From: Dorea_D hominis
GTDB lineage: Bacteria > Bacillota > Clostridia > Lachnospirales > Lachnospiraceae
Direction: 5' to 3'
DNA length: 64,000 nucleotides
Assembly (NCBI RefSeq): GCF_014287705.1
Contig: NZ_JACOOY010000007.1
Coordinates: 1-64,000, forward strand
Part shown: positions 8,114 through 16,023 of the stretch, in pieces
Position numbering within the stretch: the first letter of the stretch is position 1
Layout: each line of letters starts with the position of its first letter
Position numbers and translations under genes: made by a program
The notes under the pieces: model-generated
What the model was told of the DNA's origin: nothing
What the model saw: the letters and a program-made list of their open reading frames with translations, nothing else
Databases searched by the model: none

Positions 8114-8716
8114 ATGTATATTACTTGTTTAGATGTAGAAGGTGTATTAGTACCAGAGATATGGGTAGCATTTGCTGAAGAAAGCGGAATCCCGGAATTA
8201 AAGAGAACAACCAGAGACGAACCGGATTATGATAAATTGATGAACTGGCGTCTGAGTATTTTAAAGGAGCATGGACTTGGACTGAAGGAAATTCAGGAGA
8301 CAATTTCCAGAATTAATCCACTTCCGGGCGCAAGAGAATTTCTGGATAAATTAAGAAGCTTTACACAGGTTATACTGATCAGTGATACATTTACAGAATT
8401 TGCGGCTCCACTTATGGAGAAACTGGGGTATCCGACCTTGTTTTGCAACAGTCTTGAAGTAGCAGAAGATGGTGAGATTACCGGATTCAAGATGCGTATT
8501 GAGCAGTCTAAGTTGAGCACAGTAAAAGCATTGCAGTCTATCGGTTTTGATACGATCGCCAGCGGGGATTCTTATAATGACCTCGGCATGATTAAGGCAA
8601 GTAAAGCTGGCTTTTTATTCCGGAGCACAGAGCAAATCAAAACAGACAATCCACAGATTCCGGCATATGAGACATATGATGAGCTGATGCAGGCAATTAA
8701 AGATACAATGGTATAG
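8114..8716 (+). CDS. thrH: ThrH-like phosphoserine phosphatase / homoserine phosphotransferase
   Basis: A 200-residue HAD-superfamily protein, same length as ThrH. The N-terminal motif is DVEGVLVPEIW with nucleophile Asp7 and Glu9 in place of the usual second Asp, the ThrH signature. The second motif SDTF and the metal-binding GDSYNDLGM follow. Studied ThrH proteins hydrolyse phosphoserine and can pass the phosphate to homoserine, linking serine and threonine synthesis; the role here is inferred. GGAGGAAG at 8102-8109 supports ATG 8114. It appears to be a single gene followed by the T-box transcript. Confidence 0.85.
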   Translation: MYITCLDVEGVLVPEIWVAFAEESGIPELKRTTRDEPDYDKLMNWRLSILKEHGLGLKEIQETISRINPLPGAREFLDKLRSFTQVILISDTFTEFAAPLMEKLGYPTLFCNSLEVAEDGEITGFKMRIEQSKLSTVKALQSIGFDTIASGDSYNDLGMIKASKAGFLFRSTEQIKTDNPQIPAYETYDELMQAIKDTMV

Positions 8717-8780
8717 CAAGATATTAAAATAACAGACATCATAAAATATCAAAAAAAACAGAGTGCGTTCTAATTTTTGC

Positions 8781-8808
8781 TTGACTTTTGAAAATTCAGG
8801 TATATAAT
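8781..8808 (+). promoter_or_regulatory. Promoter of the T-box transcript
   Basis: TTGACT (8781-8786) and TATAAT (8803-8808), spacer 16, placed just before the folded leader. Confidence 0.6.
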
Positions 8809-8814
8809 AAATAA

Positions 8815-9103
8815 CGTAAGTACATAAAGTTCACCGAAATTCGTTGATGAGAACAAAGCCGGATTTATATTTATTTGCAGAGAGCCTGTGGCTGGTGTGA
8901 ACAGGCAATAAGTGAATCGGGATATCCTCTCTGAGAAGCAGGTTGAAAGAAAGATTAGTAAACCTCGCCGGTATCCCCCGTTACAGGGATGGCATATGTC
9001 AGTATGCGACAGAGTGTTGCAGAAATTTTCTGCAGAATCAGGGTGGTAACGCGGATAGAATTCGTCCCTCTTCAGATGAGAAGTCTGAGGAGGGATTTTT
9101 TAT
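8815..9103 (+). promoter_or_regulatory. T-box riboswitch leader
   Basis: The leader carries the T-box sequence AGGGTGGTAACGCGG at 9040-9054, which pairs with the end of uncharged tRNA, and directly afterwards a terminator formed by TCCCTC-TTCAGA and TCTGAGGAGGGA with a T run (9064-9103). Upstream, GCAGAGAGCC...GAACAGGC (about 8878-8908) has the look of the stem I apex. The specifier loop is probably the ATATCC segment near 8922-8927, before CTCTCTGAG; an ATC (isoleucine) reading is the best guess, but other frames are possible. Low charging of the matching tRNA should let transcription continue into the BASS gene. Confidence 0.93.
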
Positions 9104-9244
9104 ATAATCAGGAGATATAATTTCCTGTTATATAGAAAGCTTCCGGCAGGATATGCATTGGGGCGTACAATGATGATGTCACAGGCAACCGCCGTAGGCG
9201 TTGAAAAAATCGGTGAGCAGTATGATGAAGGAGGAATAAACAAT

Positions 9245-10270
9245 ATGAAAGCATTACAAAAAGCAAGCAAATTTTTATCAGACTACACATCGATTGTTGT
9301 AATTGCAATCGCAGTTGTGACCTTTTTTGTACCGTCTATGATGGGATGGGTGAATCAGGCATTATTTACAGACATGGTGGCAAATAAATTTACCAGTCAG
9401 TCCGTGATCATCGGAATTATCATGTTCAGTATGGGACTGACGTTGACAACAGAAGACTTTAAGATCCTTGCACAGAGACCATTTGATATCTGTGTGGGTG
9501 CGATCGCACAATATTTAATTATGCCATTTCTGGCATTTGCACTGACAAAAACATTGCATCTGCCGGATGGAATTGCACTTGGACTGATTCTGGTTGGCTG
9601 CTGTCCTGGTGGTGTATCATCCAATATCATGTCTTATCTGTGCGGTGGAGATGTAGCATTTTCTGTAGGAATGACAACAGTTTCCACGTTGATTTCACCG
9701 GTTATGACACCGCTGATGGTATCTTTCCTGGCAAGTGGAACAAAAATTACAATTCACGGACTTCCGATGTTTGTATCTATTATTGAAACCGTTATCTTAC
9801 CGGTTGCAGTTGGATTTTTATTTAACTATTTATATGGAAAGAAGAGAATGTTCCACGAGATTCAGCAGATGATGCCTGGTGTTGCCGTGCTTGGACTCGC
9901 CTGCGTAGTCGGTGGAGTTGTATCTTCGCAGGGAGATAAGTTCTTCCAGTCAGGAGCAGTTATTTTCATAGCAGTGCTTCTTCATAACGGACTTGGTTAT
10001 CTGCTTGGATATGGAGCCGGAAAGCTGGTTGGCATGAATACATCAAAGAAGAGAACGATTTCTATCGAAGTCGGAATGCAGAATGCCGGACTTGCAACGA
10101 ACCTTGCAACAACAACAGCTCAGTTTGCTTCCACACCGGAATCTGCAATTATCTGTGCGGTATCTTGTACATGGCACTCCATTTCCGGAACGTTACTGGC
10201 AGGAATGTTTGCAATGTATGATAAACATAAAGAAAAAGCAGCAGATGCAGTAAAAGTTAAGACAGCATAA
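9245..10270 (+). CDS. BASS-family (bile acid:sodium symporter-like) transporter
   Basis: A 341-residue membrane protein with about nine to ten hydrophobic helices and the family's GCCPGGVSSNIMSYL and EVGMQNAGLA motifs, which form the crossed-helix sodium/substrate site. BASS proteins import organic anions such as bile acids, pantoate, pyruvate or 2-oxoacids with sodium. Here the gene sits directly after a T-box terminator, so it is expected to serve amino acid supply, perhaps by taking up a 2-oxoacid precursor. The frame continues upstream to a TTG at 9158, but GAAGGAGG at 9228-9235 clearly selects ATG 9245. Confidence 0.9.
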   Translation: MKALQKASKFLSDYTSIVVIAIAVVTFFVPSMMGWVNQALFTDMVANKFTSQSVIIGIIMFSMGLTLTTEDFKILAQRPFDICVGAIAQYLIMPFLAFALTKTLHLPDGIALGLILVGCCPGGVSSNIMSYLCGGDVAFSVGMTTVSTLISPVMTPLMVSFLASGTKITIHGLPMFVSIIETVILPVAVGFLFNYLYGKKRMFHEIQQMMPGVAVLGLACVVGGVVSSQGDKFFQSGAVIFIAVLLHNGLGYLLGYGAGKLVGMNTSKKRTISIEVGMQNAGLATNLATTTAQFASTPESAIICAVSCTWHSISGTLLAGMFAMYDKHKEKAADAVKVKTA

Positions 10271-10332
10271 TAGCGAGAGCAGAAATAGATTCCATGGATG
10301 CGATCAATGCGATTGAATCTTCGATGACTGCA

Positions 10333-10380
10333 AAACGGAGAGAAACAGTAAATATAGAAGCTGTTTCATCTCCGTTTTTT
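10333..10380 (+). terminator. Terminator after the BASS gene
   Basis: AACGGAGA-GA-AACAG pairs with CTGTT-TCA-TCTCCGTT and is followed by six T, 60 bases after the transporter stop. Confidence 0.85.
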
Positions 10381-10424
10381 AATTATGCATGTGTTTTTAT
10401 GTAGAAAAGAAAAATTTTTTCTGG

Positions 10425-10454
10425 TTGAAAAAAGGATTGTTTATCTTGTACAAT
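10425..10454 (+). promoter_or_regulatory. Promoter of the lar operon
   Basis: TTGAAA (10425-10430) and TACAAT (10449-10454), spacer 18. The leader is only about 35 bases, too short for a cobalamin or NiCo riboswitch, so metal control, if any, would need a protein. Confidence 0.6.
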
Positions 10455-10494
10455 AAAGGTACTGTAGAATTATCTTGGGGGAGGGAAATTATTT

Positions 10495-11559
10495 ATGCAC
10501 ATGTCAGATGCATTACTTTCACCGGCAGTTGGCGGTGCGATGTATGCAGTAAGTGCGGTATCAATCGCTTATGCAGTACAGAAGGTTAAAAAGGATGATT
10601 TGGGAGAGAAGAATCTGCCGATGATGGCAGTTGCAGGGGCATTTACTTTCGCAGCACAGATGATTAATTTTACGATTCCGGGGACTGGTTCCAGCGGACA
10701 TATCGGAGGTGGAATCCTGCTGGCGGGACTGCTTGGCGGAACTCCGGCTGTAGTGACGCTGACCGCAGTTTTACTGATCCAGTGCCTGTTCTTTGCAGAT
10801 GGAGGACTTCTGGCACTAGGAGCGAATATTTTTAATATGGGAGTCATTCCCTGCCTGTTTGTATGTCCGCTTATTTTCAGACCAATCTTAAGAAAAGGCG
10901 TGACGCATAAGAGGATTATGATTGCTTCCGTTGTATCCTGTGTAGTGGGATTGCAACTGGGGGCTTTTTGTGTTGTTCTACAGACACTGGCATCAGGCGT
11001 GACAGAGCTGCCATTTCATACATTTGTACTGCTGATGCAGCCAATTCATCTGGCGATTGGCTTTGTGGAAGGCATTATTACAGCAGGTATTCTGAATTTT
11101 GTATACCAGATGCGTCCGGAGATTCTGACAGATGTATTGGAAAGATTGGAGAAACCAGCAGAGAGAATAAGATACATAGAAGAATCTGATAAGGGCAGGT
11201 CTGACAGTGTGTCTGCGAAAAAAGTGATTCTGCTATTTGCAGTTCTTGCAATTTTGGTCGGTGGCGGACTGTCGTTGTATGCTTCTGCCAATCCGGATGG
11301 TCTGGAATGGTCGGTGGAGAAGACAGCAGGGATGGCAGAGCTTAAGGAACAAGGTTCTGTGCAGAAAACACTTGGTGCTATCCAACAGAAAATATCAATC
11401 CTGCCGGATTATGATTTCAAAGACGGCAGAGGAAAAGGAACAAGCTTTGCCGGAGTAGCGGGTGCAGGAATTACCTGTCTGCTGATCGGTGCAGCAGGAT
11501 GGGGAATTTCAAGAGCAAAACGTACAAAGAATACAGGAAAAGAGAAAGCTCGGAAATAA
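10495..11559 (+). CDS. larMN: ECF-type nickel/cobalt transporter substrate component, CbiM/NikM fused to a PDGLE domain (LarMN-like)
   Basis: A 354-residue membrane protein. The N-terminus MHMSDALLSP places His2 next to the start, as in CbiM/NikM proteins where the free N-terminus and His2 bind the metal; SSGHIGGG near 60 supplies another expected ligand. After about seven hydrophobic helices, a C-terminal part (from ~240) contains ANPDGLEWS, the PDGLE motif of the NikN/CbiN-like accessory domain. The M-N fusion together with larE, larB and larC downstream argues for nickel rather than cobalt. GGGGGAGGG at 10477-10485 supports ATG 10495. It leads a tightly packed operon. Confidence 0.88.
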   Translation: MHMSDALLSPAVGGAMYAVSAVSIAYAVQKVKKDDLGEKNLPMMAVAGAFTFAAQMINFTIPGTGSSGHIGGGILLAGLLGGTPAVVTLTAVLLIQCLFFADGGLLALGANIFNMGVIPCLFVCPLIFRPILRKGVTHKRIMIASVVSCVVGLQLGAFCVVLQTLASGVTELPFHTFVLLMQPIHLAIGFVEGIITAGILNFVYQMRPEILTDVLERLEKPAERIRYIEESDKGRSDSVSAKKVILLFAVLAILVGGGLSLYASANPDGLEWSVEKTAGMAELKEQGSVQKTLGAIQQKISILPDYDFKDGRGKGTSFAGVAGAGITCLLIGAAGWGISRAKRTKNTGKEKARK

Positions 11560-11579
11560 ATGGAATGGGAGGCAGTGAT

Positions 11580-12380
11580 ATGGCAGACATAAGGAGTAAA
11601 TTAAATATGTTATATTCCTTAGAGCAGTTGTCTTCCGGAGAAAATGCATTTAAGAAGCTTCATTCACTGGCAAAATTAATTGTAACGGCAGTCTATCTGG
11701 TGTGTGTTGCATCACTTGGGAAATATGATTTGACGAGACTTACTCTGTTTCTTGCATATCCGGTACTTATGATGGCGATGGCACAGATTCCATGGAAAAT
11801 GATCTTAAAGCGGGCAGCAGTAGCAATGCCTTTTTGTATATTTGCGGGAGTGAGCAATCTTATTTTTGACAGAACCGTGATTGCATATGCCGGAAAGATT
11901 GCAGTGACCGGAGGAATGTTGTCATTTGCAATGTTATTATGCCGGACACTGTTGTGCGTCAGTGCGATTCTGATTCTGGTAGCGGTCACACCATTTTCAG
12001 AATTAATGGATCAGTTACGCAGACTTCATGTGCCGGAACTTCTGGTGACTCTGCTGGAGATGGTTTATCGGTATATCGGAGTGCTGGTGGAAGAAGCATC
12101 CGGGATGGTGACGGCATTCCGTTTAAGAGGAAACGGTGCAAAATGGCCAGGGATTTCAGAATTTGGCTCATTTGTCGGGCAGTTATTTCTGCGCAGTGCA
12201 GACCGGGCAGAACGGATCTATCAAGCAATGCAGTGCAGGCTTTATACCTTACATGATGTACAGAAAAAAAAACCAGAATGGAAATTATGCGATACCTTTT
12301 TTCTGATTGCGGGTGCAGGGACCTCCGTTCTGTTCAGATGGATAGATTTTACGGAAATATTAGGAGGAATTTTGCTATGA
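11580..12380 (+). CDS. larQ: ECF transporter transmembrane (T) component, CbiQ/LarQ type
   Basis: A 266-residue protein of the CbiQ/EcfT family, with about five to six hydrophobic helices and the cytoplasmic coupling helices with Arg-containing motifs seen around ARG-like positions (TAFRLRGNG and SADRAERIYQAMQCR) that contact the ATPase. The open frame starts earlier at 11499 but would overlap larMN; GGGAGGC at 11567-11573 selects ATG 11580. The stop overlaps the ATPase start as ATGA. It would link the nickel-binding M component to the ATPase below. Confidence 0.9.
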   Translation: MADIRSKLNMLYSLEQLSSGENAFKKLHSLAKLIVTAVYLVCVASLGKYDLTRLTLFLAYPVLMMAMAQIPWKMILKRAAVAMPFCIFAGVSNLIFDRTVIAYAGKIAVTGGMLSFAMLLCRTLLCVSAILILVAVTPFSELMDQLRRLHVPELLVTLLEMVYRYIGVLVEEASGMVTAFRLRGNGAKWPGISEFGSFVGQLFLRSADRAERIYQAMQCRLYTLHDVQKKKPEWKLCDTFFLIAGAGTSVLFRWIDFTEILGGILL

Positions 12381-13093
12381 TAGCAATGCAGGACTGGACA
12401 GTTACATATCCGGACGGGACAATTGCAGTCGATCATCTGAATCTTAAAATCCAGCCGGGAGAGCATCTGGCAATCATCGGGGCAAATGGAGCCGGGAAGA
12501 GTTCACTCATTCTTTCGATGGTCGGTGTGATACCGGGAAGCGGACGGATCCACGTAGACGGAGTAGAGCTTAACAAAAAGAATCTGACAGAGATTCGCAA
12601 AAAAGTCGGCGTGGTATTTCAGAATCCGGATGATCAGTTATTTTTGCCAACGATCTATGATGATGTTGCCTTTGGACCACGGAATTTGGGAATGGATGAA
12701 GAATCGGTGCGTTACCGTGTAGAGGATCGGCTGGAACTGCTTCATATTTCACATTTACGAAATAAAAGCGCACTGAAATTATCTGGTGGTGAAAAAAGGA
12801 TGGCAGCTATGGCCACTGTTCTGGCAATGAAGCCGGATGTGATGGTATTTGACGAGCCGACAGCCTTTCTTGATCCGAAGTCCAGACGGAATCTGATCTG
12901 TGTATTACAGAAACTTCCGCATACAATGCTGATTGCAACACATGATCTTACTTTTGTTGCAGAGGTCTGTCCGCGCTGCATTTTATTAAAAGAAGGCAAA
13001 CTATTTGCAGATGGCCAGGCGGAAGATTTATTATATAATAAGGAACTGATGGAATCGGCAGATGTAGAAGCAATAGGAGGACCAAACTCATGA
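12377..13093 (+). CDS. larO: ECF transporter ATPase, CbiO/LarO type
   Basis: A 238-residue ATPase, rather short for the family. Walker A is GANGAGKSS at 35-43; the Q-loop region reads VFQNPDDQLF, the typical CbiO/EcfA form; the signature is LSGGEKR, Walker B VMVFDEPT, and the switch His is in ATHDL. ATG 12377 with TAGGAGGA at 12361-12368 is chosen over an upstream in-frame start that would lie deep inside larQ. Only one ATPase gene is present, so it likely works as a homodimer. It overlaps larE by four bases. Confidence 0.9.
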   Translation: MIAMQDWTVTYPDGTIAVDHLNLKIQPGEHLAIIGANGAGKSSLILSMVGVIPGSGRIHVDGVELNKKNLTEIRKKVGVVFQNPDDQLFLPTIYDDVAFGPRNLGMDEESVRYRVEDRLELLHISHLRNKSALKLSGGEKRMAAMATVLAMKPDVMVFDEPTAFLDPKSRRNLICVLQKLPHTMLIATHDLTFVAEVCPRCILLKEGKLFADGQAEDLLYNKELMESADVEAIGGPNS

Positions 13094-13839
13094 ATCTGAC
13101 AGGATTTTTTAAAGAGAATCCTAAAATTGCACTGGGTTTTTCCGGTGGTGTAGATTCTTCATATCTGCTTTATGCTGCAGCGCAGTGTGGCGTAGATATC
13201 AAACCGTATTTTATAAAAACAGCATTTCAGCCGGAATTTGAGCTGGAGGATGCAAGACGTTTTGCAAAACAGGTGGGTGTAGAGCTGACAGTGATTTCGC
13301 ATGAGATCTTAAGCCATGAAGAAGTGGTAAAGAATCCGGCAAACCGTTGTTATTATTGCAAGACAGTGTTGTTCGGACTGTTGAAAGAAAGAGCAGTCTC
13401 GGATGGATATACTGTGTTGATCGATGGCACGAATGCATCTGATGATGTCGGAGACCGTCCGGGAATGAGAGCATTGAAGGAAATGCAGGTTCGTTCTCCG
13501 CTCAGAGAATGTGGACTGACAAAGATGGAAATCCGCTGCCTCTCAAAAGAAGCCGGATTGTTTACCTGGAACAAACCTGCATATGCCTGTCTCGCGACAA
13601 GAATTCAGACAGGGACAGGGATTGAAGCAGAGATGTTAAAGAAAGTTGAGCATGCAGAAGAAGAACTCTTTCAGATGGGATATACTGATTTCCGCGTGCG
13701 CGTATTTCATGGCGCAGCTCGTCTGCAGTTTCAGCCGGAAGATATGATGCATGCGATTGAGAAACGAAAAGAGATCAGAGAACGGCTGGCACCGTGGTTT
13801 GACACGGTGTTACTGGATATGAAAGGCAGGGAACCGTAG
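13090..13839 (+). CDS. larE: ATP-dependent sacrificial sulfur transferase LarE
   Basis: A 249-residue PP-loop enzyme. The pyrophosphatase loop SGGVDSS is at residues 18-24. Cys167, in KPAYACLATR, matches the position of the sacrificial cysteine whose sulfur is donated to the pyridinium dicarboxylate in building the nickel-pincer nucleotide. An additional NRCYYCK motif near 90 is also characteristic of the family. ATGA overlap with larO shows translational coupling. It acts after LarB and before LarC in the pathway. Confidence 0.93.
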   Translation: MNLTGFFKENPKIALGFSGGVDSSYLLYAAAQCGVDIKPYFIKTAFQPEFELEDARRFAKQVGVELTVISHEILSHEEVVKNPANRCYYCKTVLFGLLKERAVSDGYTVLIDGTNASDDVGDRPGMRALKEMQVRSPLRECGLTKMEIRCLSKEAGLFTWNKPAYACLATRIQTGTGIEAEMLKKVEHAEEELFQMGYTDFRVRVFHGAARLQFQPEDMMHAIEKRKEIRERLAPWFDTVLLDMKGREP

Positions 13840-14597
13840 TGGAACAGAAAGAAGTACGCGCTTTGCTGGAACAGGTTTCCAGTGGGGAACTGGATATAGA
13901 TGAAGCCATGTTAAAGCTTAAGGAAGCGCCGTTTGAGGATCTGGGATTTGCGAAGCCGGATTATCACCGGGCTCTCCGGCAGGGAATTGGAGAGGTAATC
14001 TATGGTGCAGGAAAGACGCCGGAGCAGATTCATGATATTGTTGCATCCATGGTACAGCAGGGACAGAAAAGTATTCTGATCACCCGCATGAGCAGCGAAG
14101 CGGCGGAGGCGGTTGAACAGGATTTTATAATAAAATATGATAAATACAGCAGAATCGGACTGGTAGGAGAGATACCGGAGCCGGATGGAATCGGTAAGGT
14201 CGTTGTGGCGGCTGCCGGAACGAGTGATCTGCCGGTGGCAGAGGAAGCTGCACAGACAGCAGAGTGTTTCGGAAATGAAGTCATACGTCTGTATGATGTA
14301 GGTGTTGCGGGACTTCACCGTCTGCTGGCACATCGGGAAGAGATTATGACAGCACGGGTGATTGTTGCAGTTGCCGGGATGGAAGGTGCACTTGCATCGG
14401 TAATCGGCGGACTTGCAGACTGTCCAGTGATCGCAGTGCCGACCAGTGTCGGCTATGGCGCAAGTTTTGGCGGCGTGTCGGCACTGCTGGCAATGTTAAA
14501 TTCCTGCGCCAGCGGAGTTAGCGTTGTGAATATTGATAATGGATTTGGCGCCGGTTATCTGGCGAGCATGATCAATCATATGGAGGGGAAGAGATGA
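13839..14597 (+). CDS. larB: Nickel-pincer cofactor biosynthesis protein LarB
   Basis: A 252-residue protein: an N-terminal helical section of about 100 residues, then a PurE-like (NCAIR mutase) domain with AAAGTSDLPVAEEAA and the Gly-rich GMEGALASVIGGLADCPV and PTSVGYGASFGG segments of the active site. LarB carboxylates and hydrolyses nicotinic acid adenine dinucleotide to the dicarboxylated mononucleotide. The start is GTG 13839, which shares one base with the larE stop. Length and domain order agree with known LarB. Confidence 0.93.
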   Translation: MEQKEVRALLEQVSSGELDIDEAMLKLKEAPFEDLGFAKPDYHRALRQGIGEVIYGAGKTPEQIHDIVASMVQQGQKSILITRMSSEAAEAVEQDFIIKYDKYSRIGLVGEIPEPDGIGKVVVAAAGTSDLPVAEEAAQTAECFGNEVIRLYDVGVAGLHRLLAHREEIMTARVIVAVAGMEGALASVIGGLADCPVIAVPTSVGYGASFGGVSALLAMLNSCASGVSVVNIDNGFGAGYLASMINHMEGKR

Positions 14598-15853
14598 AAA
14601 CATTATATTTAGACTGTGGAATGGGCGCGGCAGGTGATATGTTAAGTGCCGCACTTCTGGAGCTGTATCCGGAACCGGAACAGTTTATAAAGCGTCTAAA
14701 CCGCCTTGGGATACCGAAAGTGGAATTTCAGGCAGAACCGGCGGTGAAATGTGGCATTACAGGAACGCACATGACAGTGAAAGTAGATGGCATGGAAGAA
14801 GTAAGCACAGATCACCATGAGGAAGCACACCATTATGAGCATCATTACGGTGAACACAGCCACCATCATGACCATCATAATATGCAGAGTATTACTGCAA
14901 TCGTAGGAAATCTGGATATACAGGAAGAAGTAAAAAAAGACATACTTGCTGTGTATGATCTGATCGCACAGGCTGAAAGCCATGTGCACGGTTGCCCGGT
15001 AGACGAAATCCATTTTCACGAAGTCGGTTCCATGGATGCAGTTGCTGATGTGACAGCAGTCTGTCTTCTGATGCATGAACTGAAACCGGAGCGTGTAGTT
15101 GCTTCTCCGGTACACGTAGGAAGCGGACATGTCCACTGCGCACACGGAATCCTTCCGGTTCCGGCACCTGCGACAGCATGGATTCTGCAAGATATTCCAA
15201 CTTACGGCGGAAAGGTGAGAGGAGAGCTGTGTACACCAACAGGAGCTGCGCTTTTAAAATATTTCGTTCAGGAATTTGGAAGCCAGCCGCCGATGCGTGT
15301 GGAAGGAATCGGTTACGGCTGTGGGCAGAAAGAATTTGAAGTAGCAAACTGTGTCCGTGCAATGTGCGGAGAAACGGCAGATAATCAGGATTATATCGTG
15401 GAACTTCGCTGTAATCTGGATGACATGACACCGGAAGCAGTTGGATTTGCAATGGAAGAGTTATTTGCAGCAGGAGCATTGGATGTATATACGACAGCAG
15501 TCGGAATGAAAAAGAATCGACCGGGAATCTTACTGACCTGTATGTGTAAGGAAAAACAGAGAGAAGAAATGATTCGGTTACTGTTTTTACATACGACAAC
15601 TTTAGGAGTACGGGAATCTGTCTGCAACCGTTATACGTTGAAGCGTACAATGAAGACTGAAACGACGGTATATGGCAATGTGCGGATAAAAGAAGTATCC
15701 GGCTGGGGGATAAAACGTCAGAAAGCAGAGTATGAAGATCTGGCTCGGATCGCCAGAGAACAGGAGATGCCAATCGCACAGGTGAGAGAGTGTGTGATGG
15801 CACTTTCCGGAATGAGCAATCAGGAGCAGATGTCTTACATTCCAAACATATGA
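14594..15853 (+). CDS. larC: Nickel-pincer cofactor nickel insertase LarC
   Basis: A 419-residue protein starting DCGMGAAGDM, the conserved LarC opening. A His-rich loop at about 74-98 (HHEEAHHYEHH and GEHSHHHDHH) should hold nickel before insertion. The family motifs DEIHFHEVGSMDA and PVPAPAT follow. Here LarC is one uninterrupted frame, whereas in Lactiplantibacillus plantarum it is split into larC1 and larC2 and joined by frameshifting. It overlaps larB by four bases and the next mini-ORF by four bases. LarC inserts nickel into the sulfurylated cofactor using CTP. Confidence 0.95.
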   Translation: MKTLYLDCGMGAAGDMLSAALLELYPEPEQFIKRLNRLGIPKVEFQAEPAVKCGITGTHMTVKVDGMEEVSTDHHEEAHHYEHHYGEHSHHHDHHNMQSITAIVGNLDIQEEVKKDILAVYDLIAQAESHVHGCPVDEIHFHEVGSMDAVADVTAVCLLMHELKPERVVASPVHVGSGHVHCAHGILPVPAPATAWILQDIPTYGGKVRGELCTPTGAALLKYFVQEFGSQPPMRVEGIGYGCGQKEFEVANCVRAMCGETADNQDYIVELRCNLDDMTPEAVGFAMEELFAAGALDVYTTAVGMKKNRPGILLTCMCKEKQREEMIRLLFLHTTTLGVRESVCNRYTLKRTMKTETTVYGNVRIKEVSGWGIKRQKAEYEDLARIAREQEMPIAQVRECVMALSGMSNQEQMSYIPNI

Positions 15854-16023
15854 TTCCATGTACAGTATGCTGTTATTGTATTGAAGGCTGTCCGCAGCAT
15901 TTACAAATCAGAGACTTGTTAAAAGAAGTTACAGAAGAATTTGAAAAAGAAGAAAAACGAAAGAATAGGAGCTATCATGGAACAGAATACAGAGAAAGTC
16001 CACAAAAGACGTGTACGATATAA
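15850..16023 (+). CDS. Four-cysteine mini-ORF coupled to larC; possible remnant of a 4Fe-4S aldo/keto reductase tail
   Basis: A 57-codon frame whose ATG overlaps the larC stop as ATGA. It starts MIPCTVCCYCIEGCPQHLQI: the spacing C-x2-C-x2-C-x3-CP matches the iron-sulfur motif near the C-terminus of some aldo/keto reductases and of small ferredoxin-like proteins. A charged helix follows, and the end runs 47 bases into the rsmH-like gene in another frame. It could be a genuine small metal-binding protein of the lar operon or the leftover 3' end of a deleted reductase gene. The larC coupling makes translation likely either way. Confidence 0.45.
   Translation: MIPCTVCCYCIEGCPQHLQIRDLLKEVTEEFEKEEKRKNRSYHGTEYRESPQKTCTI

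Noticed and set aside
9158..9244. In-frame upstream extension of the BASS gene, possibly a remnant of another coding region
   Set aside because: The strong GAAGGAGG site before ATG 9245 and the T-box terminator ending at 9103 fit a start at 9245; 29 open codons can occur by chance.
10455..10494. Possible cobalamin or nickel riboswitch before larMN
   Set aside because: The leader is about 35 bases and lacks any conserved riboswitch core.
14892..15845. Long minus-strand open frame (317 codons) antisense to larC
   Set aside because: It mirrors the codon pattern of larC, has no ribosome site or family motif, and larC is certain.
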